From Fervidobacterium thailandense (GTDB taxonomy: Bacteria > Thermotogota > Thermotogae > Thermotogales > Fervidobacteriaceae), in the NCBI RefSeq assembly GCF_001719065.1, contig NZ_LWAF01000001.1, positions 124,001-188,000 of the forward strand: 64,000 bases of DNA. The letters run 5' to 3'. Positions within the stretch are counted from its first letter, which is position 1. Each line of letters starts with the position of its first letter. The position numbers and the translations under genes were made by a program. The notes below the pieces were generated by a model. It searched no databases. It had not been told where the DNA came from and was given only the letters and a program-made list of their open reading frames with translations. Below are positions 32,358-40,885 of this stretch, piece by piece.

Positions 32358-34739
32358 ATGCCTAGTTCAAAAAATCCGCTCGGAGGAATGGCCGAGAGGT
32401 TGAAATCGTTGGGTAACGTTTTTAAAAACGCGCGAGGTTTGAAAAAACCCAGAGAGTTACTTGTCACTCTCTGGAGGCGGAAAGTCCTCTTTTTCACCGT
32501 TGTTGCAACGATTACCGCGTTGATCGCAGGAATTTCTCTTCTCTCGCGTGGTAAAAACCCGCAAACTGAGCTAACTGAAGGCGTGGGGATGGTGGAGAAC
32601 CTTGTCATATCCATCCCCCCAAACGCCTTTCCCTTTGCCAAATCCTTCACCGTACGGATTGCCCCAAGGGCCGTGAGCGAATCGCTAAAGAGTTTGGGAA
32701 ATTTTGTTGGAAACATTTTCGAACTTGTTCCGAGCGATGGAAGGTACGATATGGCGGCCGTTCCGATCAACGTAAAGTACTACTTTCCTTCGACGTTGAT
32801 AGGGAGCAACGATGCGAATTCCGTTGCCCTTGCAAGTGTTAGTCCCGATGGAAAAACGTTCAGCGTGATCCCGGGGAGTGCCATAAACAGGGATTCGAGG
32901 GGATATTACGTTGAGGCCAATTTCTTTGTCATCCCAAAGTGGCTTGGTGTTGTTGTAACACCGGCGAAGGTGCTACAAACTGGTTTGCGACCGGTTAGGG
33001 AAGTGATATCGGCCGAGCCATCGCTGCTTATCGTCCCCGGTAGTGACCCGAACTTCGGCGGTGCGTTCGAGTCGGGAAAAGTGACAACCGTCTCCATCTG
33101 GCAAGCGGCGTTTCCGAATCGTTCAATATACGTCTATCGTTATCCCCTGACCGAAACACGTTCTTTCAACTACACTCAATCGTTGAACGAATTCAAGGCA
33201 AACACGCCACTTCCAAGTGAGATTATCTTTGAAGCTGAAAGACTGGCACAGTTCCTGAAACAAAGATCCAACGTGGAATTCGATATTTTAGCGCACGAGA
33301 TAGGTGGATTGATAACGTATTATTGCCTTGCCACGCATCCGGAAATAAAGAACGTACGGCGTGTTGCGTACTTGTCGGTACCGTTTTACGGTACAAATGT
33401 GGCTGATCCACGTCTCTCGCTGTCACTGTATCCTACAAAGCCTGAATCCGGAGAACTACTTTACAAAATACCGGCAAGTGTCTTCTCGAATTTGAAAGCT
33501 TATCTGAAGTCTTACATAGAGTCGATCAACAGTTACTACGACGACATTTGTCCGGAATCGCAGGTACTCACAAAGCTGAGATTTTTACCCTACAGGACCG
33601 ATGTGGAGACGGTAGCTTACATGGGTAACACGCCTCCGCTGTCGATAGACGTAACCGGTAGTATGCTGGAGAAGTTTTACCCGGAACTTGTGCTGAACAC
33701 GGGTGACGGTGTCGTCACAAGAAGTAGCGCGCGGCTTCCGTACATGACACTGAAGATTTTCAACGGTAGTTGGAACACGTTCTATTCCACGGACGAGTTT
33801 GTTGAGGAAATCAAGAGATTTTTCCGTTACGATGTTCCTCCCGTTCCAGCGTTCACGGATGACACATTCGCGGAACGGGTAAAGGACGAACGCGAGAAGA
33901 TATTGGAGAGGTTCCTAGGAACAGGTGAAAAGTTTACGTTTTACACTCAGCAGTGGGAACTCAGCGATAATCCGAAGTTAAAATTCTTGCAGTCCTTGAA
34001 CTACCCTGGAAGACAGATTGCGGTCTTCGGGAATGTCATTTACACCGCCGATGAGAAAGGACTGTACATCGGAGGTACTAAGATGTTTGAAGAGACGGTG
34101 TTCAACCTGAAAGAAACCATCGACGGTGTTAGCTACGGAACGGTTAACAAGGTGATGTACAGGAAACTGACGGAAGTGTTGACTTACAACCAAATGCCTG
34201 CCGATGACTACATTGCCACGAAAGATTTTGCTATCTTCGCTCGGCCACGACCGAACGACTGGATCGAGTTTGTCGACGAAAACGGTAATCTTATTACCCG
34301 CTTGCGAGGGGTGTACGGTCGTGTAATTTACGATGGTGAGGAAATCCTCTTGCTTACGAACAGGGAAGTTTACCGATATTACTATGGCATGAAGTACACC
34401 GCGCCACTTGGTCTTAGACAAAGCTACGACATGACGTATGCCGTGGTCGTTGGCGATTACATCCTTGCTACCACGAGGGCCTATGGATTGCTAATATTCG
34501 ATAAGGCTGGTAACTACGCGTACGTTGGTGAAGGCTGGATTGGAAACTTAGGTTTGTACAAGTCGAAGAACTATGTTCTTGCAGTAGGTGACAGTTTTGT
34601 CACGGTGATCGACATTCAGAATAGGAGGATAGACAGGATAGTTGAGGACGTGCCCGGGATCGTTTACGATGCCACGGTATCGGAAGATCTGCTTTACATT
34701 CAAACCAGCGAAGGGTTGTTGATATACAGGATACTCTAA
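32358..34739 (+). CDS. Membrane-anchored lipase-like / propeller protein with altered nucleophile
   Basis: A 793-residue protein: a cytoplasmic basic tail (1-40), one transmembrane helix (41-62), a beta domain with ISIPPNAFPF (about 83-200), then an alpha/beta-hydrolase-like part. The latter has LLIVPGSDPN as the oxyanion strand and FDILAHEIGGLITYY, which aligns with the lipase elbow GHSxGG but carries Glu314 where Ser is expected. From about 530 to the end short repeats (VVVGDYILATTRAYGLLIFD; VLAVGDSFVTVIDI) resemble a beta-propeller. Start ATG 32358 follows GGAG by 6 bases, and 1 base after the BFN stop. Probably non-catalytic; binding role inferred. Confidence 0.6.
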   Translation: MPSSKNPLGGMAERLKSLGNVFKNARGLKKPRELLVTLWRRKVLFFTVVATITALIAGISLLSRGKNPQTELTEGVGMVENLVISIPPNAFPFAKSFTVRIAPRAVSESLKSLGNFVGNIFELVPSDGRYDMAAVPINVKYYFPSTLIGSNDANSVALASVSPDGKTFSVIPGSAINRDSRGYYVEANFFVIPKWLGVVVTPAKVLQTGLRPVREVISAEPSLLIVPGSDPNFGGAFESGKVTTVSIWQAAFPNRSIYVYRYPLTETRSFNYTQSLNEFKANTPLPSEIIFEAERLAQFLKQRSNVEFDILAHEIGGLITYYCLATHPEIKNVRRVAYLSVPFYGTNVADPRLSLSLYPTKPESGELLYKIPASVFSNLKAYLKSYIESINSYYDDICPESQVLTKLRFLPYRTDVETVAYMGNTPPLSIDVTGSMLEKFYPELVLNTGDGVVTRSSARLPYMTLKIFNGSWNTFYSTDEFVEEIKRFFRYDVPPVPAFTDDTFAERVKDEREKILERFLGTGEKFTFYTQQWELSDNPKLKFLQSLNYPGRQIAVFGNVIYTADEKGLYIGGTKMFEETVFNLKETIDGVSYGTVNKVMYRKLTEVLTYNQMPADDYIATKDFAIFARPRPNDWIEFVDENGNLITRLRGVYGRVIYDGEEILLLTNREVYRYYYGMKYTAPLGLRQSYDMTYAVVVGDYILATTRAYGLLIFDKAGNYAYVGEGWIGNLGLYKSKNYVLAVGDSFVTVIDIQNRRIDRIVEDVPGIVYDATVSEDLLYIQTSEGLLIYRIL

Positions 34740-34784
34740 GTTGGGGAGTTGCTTTGCAAAATCGTATCTCAGGAGGCGAACATT

Positions 34785-35402
34785 GTGATTCACCTGTTTC
34801 TTGCGCACTTTGTTGCGGACCACGGGTTCACAGATAACACAAAAATCAGAAGTTACAGGGGTATGAAACTTCTGGAACACATTCTCTGGTCAATTTTCGC
34901 GTTCCTCGCATTCACATTCGACACACTGCTGAAATCTTCAACCGGTAGGACCGTGCTTTTTGTGGCCATCGCGATTCACGTTGCCGGGGATATTTTGAGA
35001 ACGAAACTTGGCAGCTCGTGGAAGGTTCACTTACTCGAGGTTGTGTTGCTTGGAATCATGTTCGTACTGAATACGTTTGTCTCAAAGACTTTCGTTACCT
35101 CGTACATCTCGAGGGAATTCGCGCTCTACTTGCTCGGTATGGCGGTAGTCACGATGGCTGTCACGTACATCTTCAGGAATTTTTACCCCGGTGATCCGAA
35201 CTACAACGACCTGGACGGTATATCGGAGCGCTTAGCATTCTTCATCTTCTTCCTTGGGAAAAGTTACCTACTCGCCGGGTTATCACTCTTGTTAGGATAC
35301 CTTTACAGATTGTGGAAAGTGAAGAAGTTTTCGGCAAGTTGGTGGATTAGCCCGCTTTCAGCCCTGGTGATAACGTTGATTTGGAAGTTCCTCATCTGGT
35401 AA
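34785..35402 (+). CDS. DUF3307-like membrane protein
   Basis: A 205-residue membrane protein with about five to six helices. The opening VIHLFLAHFVADHGFTDN and the later GRTVLFVAIAIHVAGDILRTKL (His/Asp-rich positions within helices) are reminiscent of DUF3307 proteins. Function unknown. The start is GTG 34785 because AGGAGG lies eight bases upstream; a TTG at 34749 precedes that site and has no such signal. It lies 45 bases before pheT on the same strand. Confidence 0.65.
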   Translation: MIHLFLAHFVADHGFTDNTKIRSYRGMKLLEHILWSIFAFLAFTFDTLLKSSTGRTVLFVAIAIHVAGDILRTKLGSSWKVHLLEVVLLGIMFVLNTFVSKTFVTSYISREFALYLLGMAVVTMAVTYIFRNFYPGDPNYNDLDGISERLAFFIFFLGKSYLLAGLSLLLGYLYRLWKVKKFSASWWISPLSALVITLIWKFLIW

Positions 35403-35447
35403 TTGAATTTACTGGAGACGAAATTAGGATACATGGAGGTGCGCGAT

Positions 35448-37793
35448 GTGAGACTTTCCTTAGAATGGTTGAACGACTATATCGACGTGACGAAGGACGA
35501 GATCCTTGAAAAGCTCCCAAAATTGGGCGTGGATATCGACGATCAAGGTTTTGTTTCACCAGTCCACGGTCCAATCGTGATAGGTTTCATCGAGTCGACC
35601 GAGAGGCACCCGAACGCGGATAAGTTGCTCGTTTGCAAGGTGAACATCGGTAACGAGGTTAAGACCGTGTTGACGGCGGATACTTCTGTCCAAGAAGGCA
35701 CCTACGTACTCGTTGCGCTTCCGGGTGCGAAGTTGGCAAATGGTGTGGAAATAGCTCAGCGCGAAATGCGGGGAATCGTTTCCGAGGGGATGCTTTGTTC
35801 GTTGGAAGAGCTGGGACTGGCTGAAAAGAGCGAGCACGTTTTTACAACGACGGAGCAGTTACCGGTGGGAGAAGACGCCGTCAAGGTTTTGAAGTTGGAT
35901 GATTGGTTCTTCGAGACTGATATAACGCCCAATAGGGGGGATTGTCTTTCCTATTTCGGTATTGCGAGAGAATTGGCCGCCGGATTGAAACGAACGGCGC
36001 GTTATCCGGTACCAAAGGCACAAACGTACGGTGAGGATTACGTGCCCGTTGAAATACAGACAGAAGGGTGCTGGAGGTACACGTGCCGTGTGATACGTAA
36101 CGTCAAGGTAGGGGAGAGCCCATTCTGGCTTAAAAGAAGGCTCATAGCCTCTGGGCTGCGGCCGATAAACAACATTGTTGATATCACGAACTATGTGATG
36201 CTCGAAACGGGCCATCCCGTTCACGCTTTCGATTTGAGGAAACTCTCTGGAAAGATTGTCGTTCGTGAGGCACGTCCCGGAGAGAGGATGTTACTACTCG
36301 ACGGTAAAGAGTACACCTTCAGCGGTGGAGAGGTACTGATAACCGATGGTGAAAAGGCGTTGGCACTCGGCGGAATCATGGGTGGTGAAGAGTCGGGTAT
36401 TTCTGATGACACCACTGATGTTTTACTCGAGGTTGCGATGTTTGATCCGGTCGTGATTCGAAGGACTTCCAGACGACTGGGTGTTAGTTCTGACTCCTCG
36501 TACCGATTTGAAAGGGGTGTTAACTTCGAAGATAACCTTTACGTGATCGAGAGACTGTCGGAACTTATCGAGCAATTGGCTGGAGGACAGGCTTCGAAAA
36601 CCGTAATCGACGAGTACCCGTACAGGCGTGAACAGAAGGTTATATTCGTACCAAAGGAACTTCCGAAAAAAGTGCTCGGAGTCGAGATCAGGCACATAGG
36701 CGAATACATCGAACCACTCGGGTTCGAGGTTGAGGAGGTAAAGGAAGGTTACTACGTTTACGTGCCTGCACATCGTTACTTTGATATGAGTATTCCTGAG
36801 GACATCATCGAGGAAGTTGGAAGGATCCACGGTTACGATCACATGCACTCCGAACCACCGAGGCTCCCGGCCATCGAAAAAGGTAGGGATGAGAGACAGA
36901 AGTTACGTTACGAGGTAAAACGCACATTAGCGGGGTTAGGCTTCAACGAGGCGAACAACCTTTCGTTTGTCTCAAGTAAAACCGTGGAAGTCCTCAATTT
37001 CGTCGGTCACGGCGTGCCAATTCAAAATCCAATTGTTGCCGACTTCGACGAGCTCAGACCGTCGCTACTCTACGGTTTACTCGAATCGCTATCTTACAAC
37101 TACAAGAGGCAGAACAGGGATGTGAAACTTTTTGAACTTGGTAAGGTCTTCAGCGTGGTTGATGGGAAACCGTGCGAACGTGAGGCACTTGGAATCGTAA
37201 TGACTGGAAGGGAAGCCCCCAGGGACTATACTGACAAACGCCCGGTGAGTTTCCACTCGCTGAAAGGCGTAGTGGAGGAACTACTCGAAAAGTTCAATGT
37301 TCAAGTGACTTACAAGCAGGGTAGTGTTCCGGGATTTTTGCCGTCCAGATGTGCCCAGATTGTTCACAAGGACATGGTGATTGGCTATTTCGGTATGCTG
37401 GATCCCGAAATAGCGGATAGAATCTACGATGTGAAGGATGAAATTTACCTCGGTGAGATATACCTTGAAGCCCTTTACGAGGTTGGAACGCGGAAGAGGG
37501 AATACAGGCCTATACCGATGTATCCGTTTATCCGCAGGGACGTTTCGTATCTGATACCCGTAGGCTTCGAGATTTCAAAGGTTCTGGAAGTCTACAAGAC
37601 CAATCCACTGGTCGAAGAAGTTGGGGTAGACGACATATACCGCATCTCCGACGAGGTTTACAGTGTTACCGTGTACGCGAAATTCAGAAGTTCAGATCGG
37701 ACCCTCAGCGATGAAGAAGTGGATCTGGCCATCGCCGATATAAAGAAGAGAATAGCTGAACTGCACGGTATTAAGCCGCGGTTTGAGGAATGA
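35448..37793 (+). CDS. pheT: Phenylalanine--tRNA ligase beta subunit
   Basis: Large subunit of the alpha2-beta2 phenylalanyl-tRNA synthetase. The 781 residues show the expected order: start VRLSLEWLNDYIDV, EMAP-like tRNA-binding OB domain (GPIVIGFIESTERHPNADKLLVCKV), B3/B4 editing domain (NNIVDITNYVMLETGHPVHAFD), B5, the catalytic-like core, and the C-terminal anticodon-binding FDX-ACB domain (YPFIRRDVSYLIP ... KFRSSDRTLSDEEVD). GTG 35448 has GGAGGTG at eight bases; the longer TTG at 35403 is unlikely. The alpha subunit gene pheS is not adjacent. Confidence 0.95.
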   Translation: MRLSLEWLNDYIDVTKDEILEKLPKLGVDIDDQGFVSPVHGPIVIGFIESTERHPNADKLLVCKVNIGNEVKTVLTADTSVQEGTYVLVALPGAKLANGVEIAQREMRGIVSEGMLCSLEELGLAEKSEHVFTTTEQLPVGEDAVKVLKLDDWFFETDITPNRGDCLSYFGIARELAAGLKRTARYPVPKAQTYGEDYVPVEIQTEGCWRYTCRVIRNVKVGESPFWLKRRLIASGLRPINNIVDITNYVMLETGHPVHAFDLRKLSGKIVVREARPGERMLLLDGKEYTFSGGEVLITDGEKALALGGIMGGEESGISDDTTDVLLEVAMFDPVVIRRTSRRLGVSSDSSYRFERGVNFEDNLYVIERLSELIEQLAGGQASKTVIDEYPYRREQKVIFVPKELPKKVLGVEIRHIGEYIEPLGFEVEEVKEGYYVYVPAHRYFDMSIPEDIIEEVGRIHGYDHMHSEPPRLPAIEKGRDERQKLRYEVKRTLAGLGFNEANNLSFVSSKTVEVLNFVGHGVPIQNPIVADFDELRPSLLYGLLESLSYNYKRQNRDVKLFELGKVFSVVDGKPCEREALGIVMTGREAPRDYTDKRPVSFHSLKGVVEELLEKFNVQVTYKQGSVPGFLPSRCAQIVHKDMVIGYFGMLDPEIADRIYDVKDEIYLGEIYLEALYEVGTRKREYRPIPMYPFIRRDVSYLIPVGFEISKVLEVYKTNPLVEEVGVDDIYRISDEVYSVTVYAKFRSSDRTLSDEEVDLAIADIKKRIAELHGIKPRFEE

Positions 37794-37818
37794 AGGAGGT
37801 TTTTGGGAGAGAGAAAAC

Positions 37819-39105
37819 ATGCCGACAAGTGGACAAGTGCACGTAGTTGGAGCCGGACTCGCTGGTAGCGAGGTTGTTTGGCAGTTGGTCAAACGCGGGC
37901 ACAGAGTCATCTTACATGAACAGAAAAAGCTGAAAAAGTCACCTGTACACCATTCCGAGTTGTTTGCTGAGCTGGTGTGTAGCAACTCTCTGAAGTCCAT
38001 GGAAATCGAAAACGCCGAAGGGCTTCTAAAGAAGGAGATGGAACTTTTTGAGAGTTTGATTCTGAGCTGTGCGTATGAGACGCGAGTGCCCGCCGGAAAG
38101 GCCCTGGCGGTTGATCGTGAACGATTCTCCGAATGCGTTACACGAAGGTTACTTGAAACGGGATTGCTCGAAGTTGTATGGGAGGAAGTGGAGAAACCGG
38201 GAGACGAAGGGATCTGGGTTATAGCGACTGGGCCGACTACGGAAGGAAAGTTGGCAGATTGGATAGTGGAAAGAACTGGAGGAATGTTGAGTTTCTTCGA
38301 CGCAGTTGCACCGATCATAAGTGCCGAGAGTATCAACATGAACGTGTGCTTTGTAGCCGATCGCTACGGCGTGGGTTCCGGGGACTATATAAATTGCCCT
38401 ATGAACCGCGAGCAGTACGAAAGGTTTTGGGAAGCTATCGTTTCGGCGGAAGTTATCGAGATGAAAGATTTTGATAGAAAGCTTCTTTTTGAGAGGTGTC
38501 AGCCGATAGAAGAAATAGCGCGTTCCGGTAAGGATGCCATGAGGTACGGCCCACTCAGACCCGTAGGGATAATAGACCCCCGAACCGGTAAGGAGCCATA
38601 TGCGGTTGTCCAGCTGCGAAGAGAGAACATCGAGGGTACGATGTACAACCTCGTCGGCTTTCAAACGCGTCTGAAATGGAACGAGCAAAAGCGTATCGTA
38701 AGGATGATACCCGGGCTCGAGAACGCGGAGATACTACGTTACGGCGTCATGCACAGGAACACGTACATTCAAAGTCCCAAGGTGCTCGATCCGTTCCTAC
38801 GGTTGAAAACAGACGCGAGAATTTTCTTCGCGGGTCAAATAGTGGGAGTTGAAGGGTATGTGGAGTCTGCAATGACGGGAATCTACGTTGGTCTTAACGT
38901 TGCCAGGATTCTTGAAGGGAGAGAACCGGTGCGGTTTCCGGAATTTACGATGTCCGGAGCGCTCATCAAATACGTAACCACGGCTGAGGAGCTGAAACCT
39001 ATGTACGCAAACTTCGGACTCCTCGGTGGTGGCAAGAAACGTAAGGAAACGGCAGCGCGCGCGCTGACGTGCATGGAAGAATTTGTAAAGAACTTGGATC
39101 GTTAG
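37819..39105 (+). CDS. trmFO: Folate/FAD-dependent tRNA (uracil-54-C5)-methyltransferase TrmFO
   Basis: Forms ribothymidine-54 in the T-loop of tRNA using methylenetetrahydrofolate and FADH2. The 428 residues include the N-terminal FAD-binding VVGAGLAGSEVVWQLVKRG, the ELVCSNSLKS segment with a conserved cysteine, DFINCPM-like GDYINCPMNREQY, PLRPVGIIDPRTGKEPYAVVQLR, and C-terminal FFAGQIVGVEGYVESAMTGIYVGLN. ATG 37819 follows GGGAGAG. It is the last gene of the plus-strand operon and converges with pcm; no terminator is apparent in the 38-base gap. Confidence 0.95.
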   Translation: MPTSGQVHVVGAGLAGSEVVWQLVKRGHRVILHEQKKLKKSPVHHSELFAELVCSNSLKSMEIENAEGLLKKEMELFESLILSCAYETRVPAGKALAVDRERFSECVTRRLLETGLLEVVWEEVEKPGDEGIWVIATGPTTEGKLADWIVERTGGMLSFFDAVAPIISAESINMNVCFVADRYGVGSGDYINCPMNREQYERFWEAIVSAEVIEMKDFDRKLLFERCQPIEEIARSGKDAMRYGPLRPVGIIDPRTGKEPYAVVQLRRENIEGTMYNLVGFQTRLKWNEQKRIVRMIPGLENAEILRYGVMHRNTYIQSPKVLDPFLRLKTDARIFFAGQIVGVEGYVESAMTGIYVGLNVARILEGREPVRFPEFTMSGALIKYVTTAEELKPMYANFGLLGGGKKRKETAARALTCMEEFVKNLDR

Positions 39106-39143
39106 CGGTTTCTTAAGTTTTCCAGATGTCGAGCTTTCGTGTA

Positions 39144-39749
39144 TCAAACCATCGGTACGAATCTTACGGAAGTGATGGAGAATTCTTCAATACCTGCGTT
39201 CGTCTTCACAACTTTCTTCAACGTCTGAGCGTATTCGTTTCCAACTGGAATCAAAAGTATTCCCCCCTCCGAAAGTTGCTCAATAAGTGGAGGGGGGATT
39301 CTTTTTGCGTAACACGTTGCGACGATCCTGTCGTACGGAGCGAATGCTGGAAGTCCTTCTTTTCCATCACCTACGAAAACGTACACGTTTTCGATTCCGA
39401 GTAATTTGAACCTTTCTATAGCCTTCTCGGCCAACTCGGGGACGATCTCTACTGTGTAAACCTTACCGGTCTGGCCAACCAGGACACTGAGGACAGCTGC
39501 GTTATAACCGCTCCCGGTTCCTATTTCGAGTACCTTCTGGCCTTCCGATAACTCAAGCTTCTGGCACATGATGCCAACCATGTGCGGGGCTGAGATGGTC
39601 TGCCCGTGACCAATTGGTAGGGGAACGTCGAGGTACGCGCTCTCGGCAAATTCTTCTGGAACGAAAAGTTTTCGATCCACCATGTTCATAGCATTTATCA
39701 CACGTTCTGAAACACCGTAGTACCTGAGGTGTTCGTACAAACCACTCAC
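39144..39749 (-). CDS. pcm: Protein-L-isoaspartate O-methyltransferase
   Basis: Repairs isoaspartyl residues in aged proteins using S-adenosylmethionine, a useful activity in a thermophile. The 201 residues display FVPEEFAESAYLDVPLPIGHGQTISAPHMV and the SAM-binding VLEIGTGSGYNAAVLS (about 78-93), followed by VYTVEIVPEL and DGKEGLPAFAPYDRIVATC. Start GTG 39749 has a weak AAGGT at a long distance and lies 16 bases after the wecB stop, so translation may depend on the upstream gene. Confidence 0.93.
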   Translation of the reverse strand: MSGLYEHLRYYGVSERVINAMNMVDRKLFVPEEFAESAYLDVPLPIGHGQTISAPHMVGIMCQKLELSEGQKVLEIGTGSGYNAAVLSVLVGQTGKVYTVEIVPELAEKAIERFKLLGIENVYVFVGDGKEGLPAFAPYDRIVATCYAKRIPPPLIEQLSEGGILLIPVGNEYAQTLKKVVKTNAGIEEFSITSVRFVPMV

Positions 39750-39765
39750 CCCGAGTTTTGTGACC

Positions 39766-40845
39766 TTACTGGCCGACGTTCAAAAGGTTTTTGAGTATCC
39801 GCTCAGATGCCTTTCCGTCACCGAAGGGGTTTGGCTTGTTTGGAATCTCAACGTGCAACGCTCTGCTGAGATTTTCAAACACCGATTCCTCCGTGGTTCC
39901 GGCAAGAACCCCAAATCCGTGCTCTATCAACTCTGGACGCTCTGTCGTCTCACGACAAACGACGACGAATTTTCTGAAAGTAGGGGCCTCTTCCTGGATG
40001 CCACCACTGTCAGTTGCCACAAAACGTGCTCCTTGGAGGAGGGCCGTGAGTGTCACGTAATCAACAGGTTCGATAAGTTTTGAGTATCTACAATCGCCAA
40101 GCTCGTTGTAAACGATATCGCGTACCTTCGGATTTTTGTGTACAGGGAATACTATTCCTATCTTCTCGCGCTCGACGAATCTTCTCATGGCTCGGAGAAT
40201 GTTCTTCATGCGAGGTCCTATGTTCTCCCTTCTGTGAAGCGTGACGAGAAAATAGTCCCCATCACCGGCGATACTCCGTCTTATCTTGTCCAAATCGAAG
40301 TGCGTCATTACGTAATATTGCGCATCGATGACGGTGTTACCGGTTAGCCTTATGCGCTCTTTCGTGAAACCTTCGGATAAGAGCTGATTTACAGCCTTTT
40401 CAGTTGGTGCGAAAAGTAACTCAGAAACTTGGTCGATAACTCTCCTGTTCATCTCCTCGGGGAACGGATCGTACAGATTTCCGCTCCTTAACCCTGCCTC
40501 CACGTGCCCAACTTTCAATCCCATGTTGAAGGCGGCTATCGCCGCAGCCATCGCGGTTGTGGTATCGCCTTGAATGAGTACCCAATCGAATGCCTCATCT
40601 TTTGCGTAAGTTTCAAATTGAGAAATAACCTTCGCAGCCACCATGTTAGGGGTCTGGTTCTGAACCATGACGTTCATGTCGTAATCGGCTTCTATACCAA
40701 AGATACCCTTCATCATGTCAACCATTTCCCTGTGCTGACCTGTGCAGATAAATTGAGCGTTTACACCCATCTCCTTGGCTTTGAGGTACAGTGGTGCGAG
40801 TTTGATTATCTCCGGTCTTGTTCCGAACACGATCGCAATCTTCAC
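39766..40845 (-). CDS. wecB: UDP-N-acetylglucosamine 2-epimerase (non-hydrolysing)
   Basis: Interconverts UDP-GlcNAc and UDP-ManNAc for cell-envelope polysaccharide. The 359 residues carry VFGTRPEIIKLAPL, FICTGQHREMVD, QGDTTTAMAAAIAAFNMGLKVGHVEAGLRSGN, PEEMNRRVIDQVSELLFAP, VTLHRRENIG and the C-terminal DSGGIQEEAP and RETTERPE motifs, all typical. Start GTG 40845. No other polysaccharide genes are adjacent in the window; the operon neighbours are pcm and rqcH. Confidence 0.94.
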   Translation of the reverse strand: MKIAIVFGTRPEIIKLAPLYLKAKEMGVNAQFICTGQHREMVDMMKGIFGIEADYDMNVMVQNQTPNMVAAKVISQFETYAKDEAFDWVLIQGDTTTAMAAAIAAFNMGLKVGHVEAGLRSGNLYDPFPEEMNRRVIDQVSELLFAPTEKAVNQLLSEGFTKERIRLTGNTVIDAQYYVMTHFDLDKIRRSIAGDGDYFLVTLHRRENIGPRMKNILRAMRRFVEREKIGIVFPVHKNPKVRDIVYNELGDCRYSKLIEPVDYVTLTALLQGARFVATDSGGIQEEAPTFRKFVVVCRETTERPELIEHGFGVLAGTTEESVFENLSRALHVEIPNKPNPFGDGKASERILKNLLNVGQ

Positions 40846-40885
40846 GCATGCATTCCTCCCATGTATCGCTATTTGTCAAAATTTT

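Noticed and set aside
31880-32770. Long minus-strand open frame (296 codons) across the BFN and lipase-like genes
   Set aside because: It runs antisense to two genes with good motifs and start signals; its product has no protein-like pattern of its own.
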